Made by a program: the position numbers and the translations under genes. The notes below the pieces were generated by a model. It was not told where the DNA came from, searched no databases, and saw only the letters and a list, made by a program, of their open reading frames with translations. From Gonapodya prolifera JEL478 (taxonomy: Eukaryota; Monoblepharomycota; Monoblepharidomycetes; Monoblepharidales; Gonapodyaceae), in contig KQ965893.1 in NCBI GenBank assembly GCA_001574975.1, positions 898 to 49,120 on the forward strand: 48,223 bases of DNA. Direction: 5' to 3'. How positions within the stretch are numbered: the first letter of the stretch is position 1; each line of letters starts with the position of its first letter. Shown here in pieces: positions 12,672 to 24,519 of this stretch.

Positions 12672-14331
12672 TCATCGCCAAACTTCCGCACCAAATCTTA
12701 CGACAAATACCGCTCCCAACACCGCCAATCCAACCGAAAACACACCGTCCACAGCACCATACCGTCTCGTTCCCCACCCACCCTTGCCCGTTCCCCCGGT
12801 ACCAGTTCCCGACGTCCCACCCGTATCACCGCCGCCGGTTCCATTACCGACAGGCGTACTAATCTGGTCCGTGTAGTCGCTCCTGCACATCATCCTCGGC
12901 GCATCCAGGGTCAGGTTCTTGACCTGCGCGTCGACGCCCGTCTTGGCGGCCGTGTCGCATGTGGCGGCGAAGGCGGCCTTTTTATCGACGTATTCGACGC
13001 TGTGATGTGGGGTGCGGTGTGTGTTAGTTTGGGCACGAGGTGCAGAGGCGGAATAGGGACTTGGAGGAAAGGAGACAAAGACGCACTCAAACACGGCCTT
13101 CCCCGCCTTAATAAACGGCGCCGCACTATCGCACTCTTTGTACTGCACGCATTGCTCCAGCAGCAGGACGTCGTACCAGGCAACAAGCTGCTCTGCCAAG
13201 CTCAGGCAGTTCTTGAGGATCGTAAGCAAGGAGAGCGAGTGGGCTGTGTCGGCGAGCCTGGGTGGGTGCGGGGAACAGAAAACGCGAGTGGAGTGGTAAA
13301 AGGTTGTGAATTGATGAATAGCAGCGAGGGCTGAGACTATTCGCCTCCGGCGGACGCAGTTGCGCCCTGTGGGTCTATCGGATTTGCGACAACGCCTCGG
13401 TCAGCGCCTTGCGCCTTGCCGCTTGCGCCTCAGTGCTCAGTCTTCCGCGCTTCGCGCTCCAGACCCCGCAAGTCGACTTACCATTGATTGTATTTCAGCT
13501 GGTCGTTTACGGTTATAGTGAACCCCGAGTCGTTCGTGTATCCGTCCACGTTGTCGAACTCCACGCCGTCGCAGCTTTTGTTCTTCGCGAGCGTGATACG
13601 AGAGAGCATTATGGGTTGCAGGATGGTGGTTTGCCGGACGTCTGGCGTATATGCGTTGTGCGTTCGGGTGAGATTAGTCATGATGGAGAAGGTGAGGTGA
13701 GCGGAAGGGAGGGATAGGAGAAGGTGATGGAAGACGTACCAAGCCATTGCTCATCGGGGAATTCGTCGAGGGTGTTGCCACGAACAGAGGTCGGGAAGAG
13801 AGTGCGGTCTGTGCGCCAGTTCTAGATGTGGACGTGGCAGACCGTTTCCAGTTACAAAACACCTTGTAAACTCTCCACCATTCACGTACCTCGTAGCTGA
13901 TACAGTGAGCGTATGGTCAATTCCACATTCGGTCTGTATCGGCACAACGCTCAACCCATCCAATTCAGTACTTACGTGCCGGCCGAGAAATAGCAGATAA
14001 CCACGTGTCCCGCGGTCTTGAGCGCGGCAATTGTGGCAGCTGGAGCATCGAACAGGTCGATGTCGTACACTCTTGCCGGATATGACGCTGGATTGTCCAG
14101 AATAAGTTCCCACATATTAGCTCAAAATGGCCAACGTGTGACAAGAGGGGTTTGATACACACTGTCGATGGTCCCCTTGAGCTGCCACTGAAACGACGTT
14201 CCCGGTGGAATCGTTGGCAGTTTTGTGGGCGATTGCATGGGTGCTTGGGACCGAGCAGAATATGGCAAGACCAAGCAAACGAGGGCAGCACCCAGGAGAA
14301 ACCGTAGGGAGGGAGTCGGTCGCGGAATCAT
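12672..14331 (-). CDS. Secreted GH114-family glycosidase (endo-alpha-1,4-polygalactosaminidase type)
   Basis: Seven exons (14331-14163, 14087-13976, 13896-13890, 13821-13740, 13641-13482, 13257-13087, 12999-12672) give 342 aa. The signal peptide is MIPRP...FLLGAALVCLVLPYSARSQA. The catalytic barrel shows FQWQLKGTID, VYDIDLFDAPAATIAALK, VICYFSAGTYE, NWRTDR, LFPTSVRGN, CDGVEFDNVDGYTND, DQLKYNQWLAD and AAPFIKAGKAVFDVEY, all family hallmarks with conserved acidic residues. Exon 3 is only 7 nt (CTACGAG). A Gly/Thr-rich linker and a C-terminal hydrophobic stretch (VGLAVLGAVFVV) suggest a GPI-anchored or membrane-tethered form. The family cleaves galactosamine-rich polymers; a cell-wall or biofilm role is inference. 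Intron 5 carries the dispersed GC-rich repeat. Splicing is hand-derived; the frame closes exactly. Confidence 0.9.
13325..13475 (-). repeat. GC-rich intronic repeat in GH114 intron 5
   Basis: In gene sense this intron holds GCGCTGACCGAGGCGTTGTC and GCGTCCGCCGGAGGCGAATA, close matches in the same order to blocks in DAO intron 2, plus a GCGCGAAGCGCGGAAG block. It is flanked by unrelated intron ends. Confidence 0.6.
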
Positions 14332-14660
14332 TTTGCGCAACGGCAGCTGTGATTTCTGGGCGGCTGGTGTTTGGCAGATGTGGACCGATTTGGACGTTTT
14401 TGTCCAGAGTCCCCGGCCACTCAACCCTGACAACCCTTCCGGGATTGAAACCCAATCGTAAGGCAGATTCATACTGCTACAAAGAGAGACAGAACTGTAA
14501 TTCACTCATACGCCGTTACATTTGACGCAGCCAATATAGACTCCAAAACGCAGTGTTGCCCAATGCAAAATCACGTCTAACGGAAGGCACAATTTCCGCC
14601 GTCCGCGTCCAACTGAAAATTAAAAAGTATTGCTCCAGACCGAGACCACACTTCCACTCA

Positions 14661-17600
14661 TCACTCATCACCGCCTCGCTCATTCTCCACACCGTCAACT
14701 GCACCCGCATCCCCTCCCGACACTCCCGACAATCCGGTCCCCCTCCGCTCCAACTCACTACTCTTCTCCCTCTCCCGTCTGTCCGCCCTTACAATCGCAG
14801 ACCGGTGCGCCATTGCCACGCCCACGATATCAGCAAGAGCAAGCCGAGGCGCCCCGCCCTCCCCGCCCTGCGCGGCCTGCATCAATGCGTTACGAAGCAT
14901 CTCCGCGGCCGCACGTTGAACGTCAACACTGCTCCGTTGGGACGATTGGTCCTCCTCATCCTCCTCCGTCCCTGCTGCACTCAAAATCGTCGGCAACTCG
15001 GACGTTTCCGTCCCGAGCGGTAACACAGCCGGCGCTGCTGCTGCTGGCGATGGCGCCCTATTCTCAGGCGTCTTCACCCTTGGCGGAGGAAGCAACCCAT
15101 CTCCCATGGGCCCACTACTCAACGTCCTCGCAATCGGCTGCCCAATCTTAACAGCCGCTCTCAACGTCGTCCAACGCTGCAACGCCTTATCGGCACTCCC
15201 GCGTCTCTGCGACGGGTCGATCCCGGCATAGTCGAGTCGGTGCCCGCCACGAAGCGCTTTGAAGATGGACAAGTCCGATTTGGTGGATCGTGCGTCGTCG
15301 CGGTCGTTGCGGTCGCCCAGGGACAGCGAGCGGCGTGATGTCGATGCAGCGCTGGAGTGGACAAGGCTGTGGACGGATTCGACGCGAGCGCTTTCGGACA
15401 GAACGGGCTGAATGGGCACAAGAGACATTCATCACCAGCCGATGCATTCATCAGCAACCTTTCTTGCAAGCCATGCAGCGGTTTCCCAACTTACCGGAAC
15501 AACCTTCCTACCTGACGAATTCAGAGCCGCCGCCGCATCGATACCCATCAACATCTGATCCACCTGCGCCAAATCCACATCTCCACTTTCATCTCCGCTC
15601 GCCGAATGTGAGCGCGCGTTCGCCTTCCCTTTGCCGCTCCTTCGCCCACTCCACACCATCCAGTACCTCCATGGCGCGAACCACCCGTCCGGCAAGCACC
15701 TCAGACCAACACCGAGCGGAAGGCCCAGCAGGGATATGACGAGACACACGCCCCAGTAAGGACCCGAGATGGGCGTCGTGCTGAACGCGACACCGCCGTA
15801 GAACACGAGGAGCGTCTGCACGGCCGCGACGCAGAGGAGGATCACGACGAGGAAGAGGTTGCGGTCGATGTGCACAAAGACGTTTTTGGTGTTGTCGACG
15901 CGGCGGCAGCTGTTGGGGTGTTGATTGGTGGGTCCGGTGTTGAAGGTCACATGCAATTACGTCAGCTATGGTCTCTCAAAGAGTCCCCCCGACGGCACTG
16001 AACTCACTTGAGCATATTTACAACCTGCATGTACACGAACGTGTTGAAAATGATCGTGCGCAGTGTTACCCGCTCGTCGTCCAGCGCGTCCAAAAAGTCC
16101 TGGCCCTGAAGAGGATACCCGACAGGCGCAACGGCGCGTAGAGGGTCCGCCATCATCCCACCCGCGACCGTGAGTGTTTCGAGACTGGGTGCGTGAACGA
16201 GAGGGTGTCAGTTCAGGTGGTGGGTGAGAAGGCACGTGGGGCCTGCGAGGATAGCGAGTACTCACCGGAAGATTTTCTGACCGGCAAACACGAGCGTCAT
16301 CGATACCACGATCTGGAACACGGACTGCCCAATGATCATCTTCCACGAAGCGTCCGGAATCAGTGGCATGCGTTTATTCTCGGGTGGGCGGTTCAGAAGC
16401 TCCATCGTTGGTATCTCTGTCGCGAGCGCGAGGGCCGCGAGCGTATCCATGATCAAACTTTAGCACGTACGGAGGTTGTGATGGATGAGCTCCTCGTCGA
16501 CAGGACGGAGCTGCAGAAAAAGTTGTACAAACTCACTTGACCCACAACAGCTGCACCGCGGTCAACACCGACTCCTCCCCGCCGTCCGCGATGGCCGACA
16601 CGAACGCGATGGTCACGGCAGTAATATTGACCGTGAGTTGAAACTGGAGGAACTTCTTGACCGAGTCGTTGATGGAGCGTCCCCACATGATAGCTTTGAC
16701 GATCGAGGCGAAGTCTAGTTGACAAAAATTTTGTTTGGGTATTCGAATGAGGGAGAGGAACTGATGGAAACAAGTACTTACTGTCGTCCATGAGAACAAT
16801 CGAAGATGCCTCTTTGGCGACTTCCGTGCCTGAAATACCCATACCTGCAGATACCCCGAGAACCATCAAAAACCATCCTCACGTAACAAGACCCCATCAC
16901 CAATGGACTCACTAAAACCAACATCCGCCATCTTCAACGCCGGCCCATCATTCGTGCCATCGCCCGTCACAGCCACTGTCTCGCCCATCTCCTTCAACTT
17001 GGCTACCAGTACCTGCTTGTCCATCGGACTTGATCGTGCCAGTACACGAAGACGCGGTAAGAGCCGCTCCATCTCGGTGGGGCGGAGAGTACGGAATCGG
17101 GATCCTTCCATCACAAGGGCGTCCTCAGAGTCCAGAATACCACATTTGAGGGCGATGGATTTGGCGGTGACGATGTTGTCACCCGTGACCTTGATTGGTT
17201 GATCTCTTTGTCAGTTAGTGGTGAAGTTAGGCAGTCGGGAGTCGCTCACCATTCGCACCGTCACACCAGCGCTCTTACACGCCGCCACAGCCTCAACAAC
17301 ACCCTCCCTCAACGGATCCTCTATACCCACAACAGCCACCAACACGCTTCCCTTACGCAACTCCGCCAACATCTCTTCCGAGGCCGCAACTTCGGAATCG
17401 TCAACGTCCGCAGCAGACACCTCGACTTCCGCAACAGGCACAGCAGGTGTAGCGCCCTCCTCAGTTCCCTCCCGTGCCTCCTTCGCACGTACACGCTCTT
17501 CCGCTCTCCGACGCTCCACGACGCGCACTTTGGCTCTCCGCAAACACGCGGTGTACTCGTCTTCGGTCACGTCTCTGTACGCAAGTGCAATCGTCCGAAG

Positions 17601-20411
17601 AGTCTGCTCCGCGTAGCCGGCAATAGCGTCCTGTACCGTATGTCGTACTGCAGGGCTTAAAGCCGCAATGTGGGCTGGGGTTCGTCTCGTTCCGGCAGGA
17701 GCAGAGGACGGAGGGAGGTGCAGAACGTGTGCGCAAGTGCCGAGCACGAGCTGTGGAGTCTATGAATCAGCAGTTCTTCCAATACGAGGTGTGATTACCA
17801 GCAACGCACCTCAGACGCTCCTTTCACGTAGAGCCTGTAAAGATTCCCCTTGCTTTTGGCACCAATGGCAGGATGTAACATCACATTCACTTTCACAACC
17901 GTCGCCATGGCCTTTCTTTCACTGGAAAACGGATACACCTGAACGTTTTCCAAGTATGATGCGTGTCGCAAGGCTTCATGGTATCCGGGTGCGCTGAAAG
18001 CGCCGGCCCAAGAAAGTAGGGCTGTTTCGGTCTTGGAGCCTGATGTGTTCTTATGTGAACACGATCTAAACGATGAGCAACACAAAAGAAGGTCAACTCA
18101 CCGACAAACTCCCCATTCTCACCCACAAACGCCGTCGAGTTCACTGCCACACTCTCCCTCAAAACCTCGACCACCTCCTCCCCTGTCACTTCCACACCTC
18201 CAGCCGGAACCGCATTCCACCCTACCCCCGAACTAACAGATGCTGTTGTCGATGCGATGATCCGCTTTGCTGCATCTTCCTCGCCCGCACCGCCTTCGCC
18301 CCACCGGACATGCACGCCGACAACGGCACGCACGACGCTCATGCGATTCTCCGTTAGAGTACCCGTCTTGTCCGAGCAAACAGCAGTGGCACCACCCATT
18401 GTTTCGCAGGCAGAAAGGACACGGACAAGACACCCGTCTCGCAGCATTCGGAGTGTGCCGTAGGCGAGCGCGAGCGTCACTGCCAGAGGAAGACCTTCAG
18501 GGACAGCGACAACGATTATCGTTACCGCCGAGATGAGGATTTTGGTAAGTGAGGAGAGGACTTCGGAGGGGCACTTTGGAAGGTGATAGGCGTTGGTGGG
18601 TGTTCCGGTTCGAGCATGCAGGGAGCGGATAACACTCACTTCGACCGCAACGCAGTCCGGTCCGAACCCTCCACCCTGTGCAACCACCACGAGGTACTTG
18701 ATCACAAGCACGATGAGCATCAGAAGTGCGGTCCCACCACCAAGCTTCGCTATTTGCTCTGCGAGCCTGCAATGTTCCCGCAATAGATTGGTGATACTCC
18801 GTTGTGGAGAACAAATAATCAAACTCACCCGTCGAGCTTGATCTGCAACGGCGTGTCGTCCTGCTCTGCCGCCATGCCCTTCACCGCACTGCCCATTACG
18901 CTCCGTTCACCCACACAACACACCACCGCCTTTCCAACACCATGTACGACTTTGGATCCTGCAAGCACGAACGGGTCGCCCTTCTTTGGGACGGAGGAGC
19001 CAGAGTGTAGGACGTATTTGGTGACAGTATCTGTTTCACCAGTGAGAGAGGATTCGTCGCATGTGATGTGCCCGCTGGCGAGGACGCAATCCGTGGGTGG
19101 CACGTCACCGGGTTCCAGGCAAAGAACTGGGCGAAGTGAAGACCGGGGCGTGACTTGAGTGAAACGACAAACAATTCCACATTGTACGCACCATCACCCA
19201 CAACCATATCCGCAACTCCGACAATTCTCTCCCTCCCCGCTCTCACGACCTTGACCCCGCGATCGTCCCTCTTGGCATTGAGCTTCTTAAACTGACGTTC
19301 CTTTTGAAGGTCGTTTACACTCCCCGCCAGGACAACAATGATGACGGCCAGGATGATGGCCAGACCTTCGACGAAACCTACGCGAGGTGTCGCTGGGCGG
19401 TCGGGTCGAAGGTCAGAATATAGGCCGAGCGCGAGCGAGATGCACGCGGCAATGGTGAGGAGGATCTGTAGCATGAACGAAGTATTAAGGGTGATATAAT
19501 TTGGAGGGATAGGAATGAATCATTCTCGGAGCCTATGCACTTCGACTTCGGACATCCTTGCACGGCACATTCCATCGTACCCTTGCATATCGAAAACACC
19601 ATCGCCAGGCCCCGTATTCACACAAGCACTTATAACTCACCAAAATCTTATCCTGAAAGGCGCCCCACATAAGCTCCCACAACGTTCGCGACTTCTTCTT
19701 CGGGATGACATTTGTGCCGAATACGAGTCTCCGCCCCTCTCGCTCGTCCTGTTTGGAATCAGTGTTGGTTCCTGAAAGACCAAGTTCAGTGTCCTTGTCT
19801 TTGGGGCGGGAGCGGGTGGATTTGGCGGATGTCACGGAATTGCGTCGCAATGAAGGCGTGGGTTGGACGAGCGGAGGGGAGTCTGGATCCCTGAATTCCT
19901 GCACCGACGAATTGACGGTGATCCCTCGCGCGAGGTCAACCTGCAGTCCCTGGGCAAGACCTTCCACGCCACCCCACTGTGCAAGTAACAATGGATCACG
20001 TGGGTCAAAGAGGGACTGGAGCTGGGCGGGTGAGAAGGCGTATGGGGAGGAACCGCTCGAGGGTGTGGGCGAGGGTGTGCGCAGAATAGGTATTGGTGAT
20101 GACGGGTGAATAAGCGAGTCGGCTGTCAGCGCCGTCGCGGATGTGGGCACACGAGACAGTGTTGCGTTGGCTTTTGGGGAGAGCGAGTCGGATGTTTGGG
20201 AATGTGTGAGTGTGGAGATGGGTCGCCGCGAGGTGTCCGAAACGGATAGGAGCGTGCGCACGTCCGAAGTGTCGTCGGGAGGCGACAACGTGTGCGACGG
20301 TGACGGAGGTGGAAGAGGTGAGGAGCGAGGTGAGTGAGGAGGTGAGTGGGAGTCGGGTTCGAGTTGGAGAGTGATGACTGGCGTTGGGTTTGCTGGGGAC
20401 ACAGTTGACAT
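14661..20411 (-). CDS. Plasma-membrane-type calcium ATPase (P-type PIIB)
   Basis: Fourteen exons close in one frame to 1573 aa. Exon 1 is 20411-19641; later starts fall at 19465, 19126, 18766, 18573, 18039, 17750, 17189, 16844, 16714, 16457, 16184, 15909 and 15407; the stop is at 14661-14663. An alternative ATG lies at 20432. A long Ser/Pro-rich N-terminus precedes the first helices. Landmarks are the actuator TGE loop (ESSLTGETD), calcium-site helix [12 protein letters not shown], phosphorylation site [34 protein letters not shown], and [26 protein letters not shown] and further C-terminal helices follow. PEGLP with WVNLIMDT is typical of PMCA/Pmc1 pumps, which export Ca2+ or load it into vacuoles. 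The roughly 330-residue tail has a basic Trp-containing helix ([15 protein letters not shown]), a candidate calmodulin/autoinhibitory site (inference). Confidence 0.95.
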
Positions 20412-21926
20412 TGGAACGAAGCGTTGTATCAAGGCGGCCTAAGGTTTCTACGAACATTTCATAGTTTGTCAGTAGTTTGGCGGCAGAAGTAAAGTAGCTC
20501 CGCGGTGCCTTCCGTATCCAATGGGATCCATTCATCCATCGAAGCCTAGAATCTACACCGCACCTCCAGCAACACCTTCATGCCTCATCTACCCTACCCA
20601 AGCATTTTGGGTCTTGTCAGCGACTTTTCCCTTGCCTTCCGACATCTCTGCACCTTGACTTCGCACAGCTGATATCCAATGTGTATGCTGGATTGCTCCT
20701 CTCTGACCTCCACTGTACGACCCCAACGCTTCCCTGTTCTATTGCTAGCAATCGCCTCTGCGTTTCTCTTCGTTGCTCATGTTCCCCTTCTCCACCGTTC
20801 CCTTGACCTTCCCTGTCAGTTGACTCACGCCCAATTCGATTGACGCTGACCTAGAATCCCCCGCCTCTCACTGCTCTTCTCTCTACTCTCTCCGCCGTCG
20901 TCTCCCTTGAATTCCCGCTGCCAAGTCCGCGTTTTGCGTCGTGTGCACAAACTTTTGGAGTTCCTCCTTGACTTGGCGCCACACAGCCACGACGACTGAA
21001 CCCCTCAGATTGAATGTTGTTCCGCTAATCTCCACAGATGGCAGCCGCTTTAAACTTTAATTGCTTTCCGTCCAGGCTCGCTGTATACTCTATCCATCCA
21101 GGTGCAATTTACTGTTCATAGGTTCGCAAACATCCTTCCCTCCCGAAAACCAGCTGTCGCCTCCTATCCCTCCCGCAATATTACGTTGCGTCTCCACATC
21201 CGTGAGTTATTCAGCTTTAAATCTACCTCACAGCCTGAAACCATTCAGTTCTCTCTTTAGTCGCGATATCTCCATTACCATATTCTTGGATCCCCATCAA
21301 CTTACAAACCATCGCGGGAGACCCTGGAATTTCCCAAGCACGCAATGATCTCCCCCACATGAGCCCCAAACTATCCCAGTAGAGGCGGCCCCGTTCATCG
21401 TGTATACCCCCCTGGATTTTCATCACCCCACAGCGGATATGAAATCACGCCTCTGGTCGCCTCTCTCGTCATCGACATCCACGTCAACGCAAATGTACCA
21501 CTCTACTCAATCGAAGCTGGCGCGTGTGAGTTCTTTCCTACTGGCATTGCTCGATCTGGACGATTTCAATAGGTTTGGGTTGCAACGCCATGAACTGAAA
21601 CCAACATTGAAAACGGACTTCATTTGCAAAATTGGTTATTGTTGACCAGGTGTTTTCTCACAAAGGCAAGAACCCGACGCTGACCGCTTCAAGACTGGGC
21701 GCGCGAGTGGAGGGCACTGTGCTCGTTTAATGGAATCATTCCTCGCCAGTCGTATCGGAAACGGCGATTTTAATTAGTTGGATATGTCTTTTCTTTCTTA
21801 TTGACTTTATCGGAGTACGCCTCCCCAAATAGACGTTCACGTTATTCCGCAACACACGAATCAGCCTTCCAAGACCGCATTTTGTCGTTCTGAATACACG
21901 TGGTATGCTGGCATGACAGAGTCTCT
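20412..21926. other. No gene recognised
   Basis: Long stretch upstream of the calcium pump. Pyrimidine-rich sequence with short ORFs only (to 95 codons) and no domain I recognise. It must contain the pump promoter. A small gene of the Cys/Trp module type further left cannot be excluded. Confidence 0.45.
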
Positions 21927-22190
21927 TCAGTAGCTGTTACAGTTGGTAGAATCCTGCCCGTAGTACCTGACAGTAATATTGTTAGCTGGGTCGAACGAAT
22001 GACATATTGCAACCGAAGTACTTACCATTGGTTACAGTTCCTAGAAGAGTTGTCGAAACCAACCGCCAAATCACTGACACTATCGCACATTGTCATATCT
22101 GCTCAGCACTCCCAAGCTGTACCATTTCGTACAATCGCCCTGCTGCGGCGTCGTCCTGCGGTTCTTGAGCGTCTCGCAGGTTTCACCAGA
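21927..22190 (-). CDS. Two adjacent small Cys/Trp modules (LysM-like), end of array
   Basis: Reading right to left, an acceptor near 22205 leads into a module with the core GETCETLKNRR...GDCTKW. About 20 nt on, in another frame, a second module reads MCDSVSDLAVGF...RNCNQW. The second one splices with a clear GTAAGT donor and CTGTCAG acceptor (intron about 21969-22027) into a tail YYGQDSTNCNSY and a stop at 21927-21929. The cores fit G-x-T-C-D-x-[ILV]-x(13-14)-C-x-K-W, resembling fungal LysM domains (GDTCDxI ... W). How the two modules join is unclear, so coordinates are those of the modules rather than a proven gene. Confidence 0.5.
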
Positions 22191-22424
22191 CGGAGGGCCA
22201 GTCGGGCAGTTTTGCGGTCGGTCTCCTATAAAGTCGGAGGGTAGATTACGTTAGTTTCACGTGGGTTGGATGCTACCGCGGTGTAGCACAGATTAATACA
22301 TCAGTCGCATACCTGAAGCAGTGTGCCTACGATTTGCAACGTAACCGTGAGCTCATTCCATCCTGGGGACGGAATTATGAACACCGCTTCTACGAGCTTA
22401 CCATGTACTACACTTCCACGCGTC

Positions 22425-22512
22425 TCAGTTCGAACAATCAGTCGCGAGCGGGTTGAGCGGCCTCGAATATAGGGTATCACAGTTTTCAGTCGACCCAGAA
22501 GCGGGTGTCGCA
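22425..22512 (-). CDS. Small Cys/Trp module
   Basis: Core TENCDTLYSRP, then NPLATDCSN and a stop at 22425-22427; upstream residues CNTATPASG. It matches the cysteine spacing of its neighbours but ends before the usual Trp, because the frame stops right after the second cysteine. A splice donor (GTAAGCTC) lies slightly downstream, so the stop could be avoided by splicing. Probably an exon of a small secreted protein, or a truncated copy. Confidence 0.42.
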
Positions 22513-22605
22513 GTGTTACATGTCGATGTTGAATGAAGCAAAACTGTGAAAATATCAGATGTGAGTTTGGACAGGGTGCGACATGGCGCCGGCCATTTTG
22601 AATGC

Positions 22606-22935
22606 TTACCTGCCCATGGGTACCATGCAGTGCAGTCCCTGCGTTGAAACATATCGTTGGGAAGTCGTGAAGAAGAGGAGATCAGACGTGAGGACCCTTA
22701 GAGCCGAAGGAAGCCGAAATCCAACAAGACGCACCATTGGAGCCAATATGCGCAATCGGTTGCCAGGGATTCGGGATAAGCTTGTACAGCGTGTCGCAGT
22801 TTTGGCCCGTGTAATCGTTTGCCGCCACTGAGGAGGCAAGGACTGGGTTGGGCGGATGATGGTGGTGGTTGCTATTGGCGTTGGAAACAGCACTGAACCC
22901 AATAAGACGATTGCTAGAAACCGAGTAGAAGGCAT
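22606..22935 (-). pseudogene. Cys/Trp module copy with possible signal peptide, frame-broken
   Basis: From an ATG at 22933-22935 the frame starts with a strong secretion-signal-like stretch (MPSTRFLAIVLLGSVLF). The module core GQNCDTLYKLIPNPW lies in a second frame, and its end, ATDCAYWLQW followed by a GTGCGT donor, in a third. The neighbour at 22425-22512 has the same PLATDC junction in one frame, which helps place the shift near 22722. Two frame changes in 250 nt suggest decay, although an unrecognised intron could account for the first. Confidence 0.45.
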
Positions 22936-23699
22936 CGTTTGGTGTTTGCTTGGTGCAGAGCTTCCGATGCAAGTGGGTGATATGTCTTTGTTCTGCCCGT
23001 GAAAACCCTCGCCTCATCCCGCCAGAGGCGGTGTTTTCAAGAGATCACCAAAAAGGAGCACATCTGCCTATGTCGGTACGAAGATAGATCCTTCAATGAC
23101 CTGGTGTTGATTTGGGGAAAGTGCTGTGATGTGAGGTGCCATCCTCACACCGGACCGGCCGGTGTTCATATATATCCACACCTCATTGTGAGTTCCATAA
23201 AGATGTCAGATATAAGTGAATGAAGCTCGTGAAATTATCGTGTTCGGGTAGACCAGGTATTGTGAAACGAAGATGAGTATGCTTCATTGATCGCTCTTTG
23301 CTTGCTGAGATTTCCAAACACCGGACACCCAACATGTGAGTACCATGGGAAGACAATTTGAGATGGTTTTCTTGGAAATTTATTTTCCTCTTCGTGTGAT
23401 GACAAACCCAATTCACCGAAAACTTCAGACTATTCATCCTCGTCAAACCATCTAACCAATATGTACAACGTGGTCGCAATTTCCTAACCCTTCCGGTCGC
23501 GCAACGTTTTTTCACCATTTGCAGTTCTCTGGACCCCGTGGGGAATCAGAAGATTGAAAGATGAGGAGTTACTACTTTGGAGCCAGAATTCCGAAGACGG
23601 TCGGGTGAATACTTGCCAAGTGTCACACTTCATACAAGATTTCAATAAAGAGTATTTTCATATGAATGACCACAAAATTGACCCAGCCAACATTCGCAC

Positions 23700-23818
23700 T
23701 CACCAGTTCTTCCACTTGTCATAATCCCCTTGCCATGGTGACCACCTTCGGTTCTTCAGTGCATCGCACGTCTCACCTGCAGTTGAAACTGGAGTGGGGG
23801 AGTCTCCCCGTGCAGTGC
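23700..23818 (-). CDS. Small Cys/Trp module
   Basis: In one frame: proline/threonine linker, then AGETCDALKNRRWSPW, QGDYDKWKNW and a TGA at 23700-23702. The second cysteine of the family is Tyr here (GDY for GDC). The GETC-x-x-LKNRR core is nearly the same as the module at 22080-22190, so these two are the closest relatives in the array. The stop is immediately followed by a GTGAGT-like donor in the Trp codon (phase 2), the same place as in other copies. Confidence 0.48.
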
Positions 23819-23982
23819 AACCCTTGGGGCGAGCGTCTACAGGATGTGCGATTTGTCAGATGATCGCACACGACTTCGAGTTACGTACCAGCCCAGGTGT
23901 ACCTTAGCGATCGCATTACACAAACACAAACCAGGCAATGTGACCGATACGTAGCGGGGCTTGACTGATCAATCACCAAGTG

Positions 23983-24069
23983 TCAAAACTTCCACGAGAT
24001 ACAGTTCTCGCAGTCCTTGGGCGTGGGTTCCCACCGGCGGAGGTACAGGCTCTCGCACGTGTTCCCTGC
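23983..24069 (-). CDS. Small Cys/Trp module
   Basis: Core GAGNTCESLYLRRWEPT, then PKDCENCISWKF and a TGA at 23983-23985. A proline-rich linker (PPPAKPWEPTTPPPG) precedes it in the same frame for about 20 codons up to an in-frame stop pair. It probably joins an upstream exon across an intron, possibly the signal-peptide exon at 24302-24519. Confidence 0.48.
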   Translation of the reverse strand, partial: AGNTCESLYLRRWEPTPKDCENCISWKF

Positions 24070-24301
24070 ACCAGGAGGTGGGGTTGTTGGCTCCCAGGGC
24101 TTTGCCGGAGGCGGGGTTGCCAGGTTTTGTCATCACCGCAACCCTTGGTAAGAATAAATGAACATGAGGAGAGCACCTTTGCAACAAGCGCGACCAGTAC
24201 TCATCACCCTAAGAATAGTAATTTTTAGTCCCTGAGTGCAAACGACGGCATGCGTGCTCTGATGTTGGACTCTGGGATCAAGAACAAGAAAGAGGAGCAA
24301 C

Positions 24302-24519
24302 TCACCACTCCTTCCATTTCGAACAATCATCGGACCATGGCGAGTCCCTCCGCTTGTAAATGGAGTCGCACGTTTGACCGCTGTAGTCGGCGGTAGCAGG
24401 AGATGCAAAGACTGGGTGTTCGGGGGTGCGGACGTCGGATGAAGGATGAAGGAGGGTTTCGGAAGCCGACAGCTCACCAGTAACAAGGGCAATCACGAGA
24501 ATCTTGACACGAGACATCG
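24302..24519 (-). CDS. Signal peptide plus Cys/Trp (LysM-like) module, first exon of a small secreted protein
   Basis: ATG at 24517-24519, then MSRVKILVIALVTGELSAS, a plausible signal peptide. A linker of about 20 residues leads to YSGQTCDSIYKRRDSPW and SDDCSKWKEW in one open frame, ending at a GTGAGTTG donor in phase 2. The pattern G-x-TC-D-x-I with Cys and Trp 15 and 18 residues further on is close to fungal LysM repeats, which bind chitin or peptidoglycan and are often secreted effectors; that link is inference from spacing. It is the best-preserved member of the array, and downstream exons may be the modules at 23983-24069 or beyond. Confidence 0.55.

Noticed and set aside
13740-13821. 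Frameshift in the GH114 gene
   Set aside because: A first reading seemed to break the frame near 13803; recounting the bases gave one continuous frame N-W-R-T-D-R-T-L-F-P.
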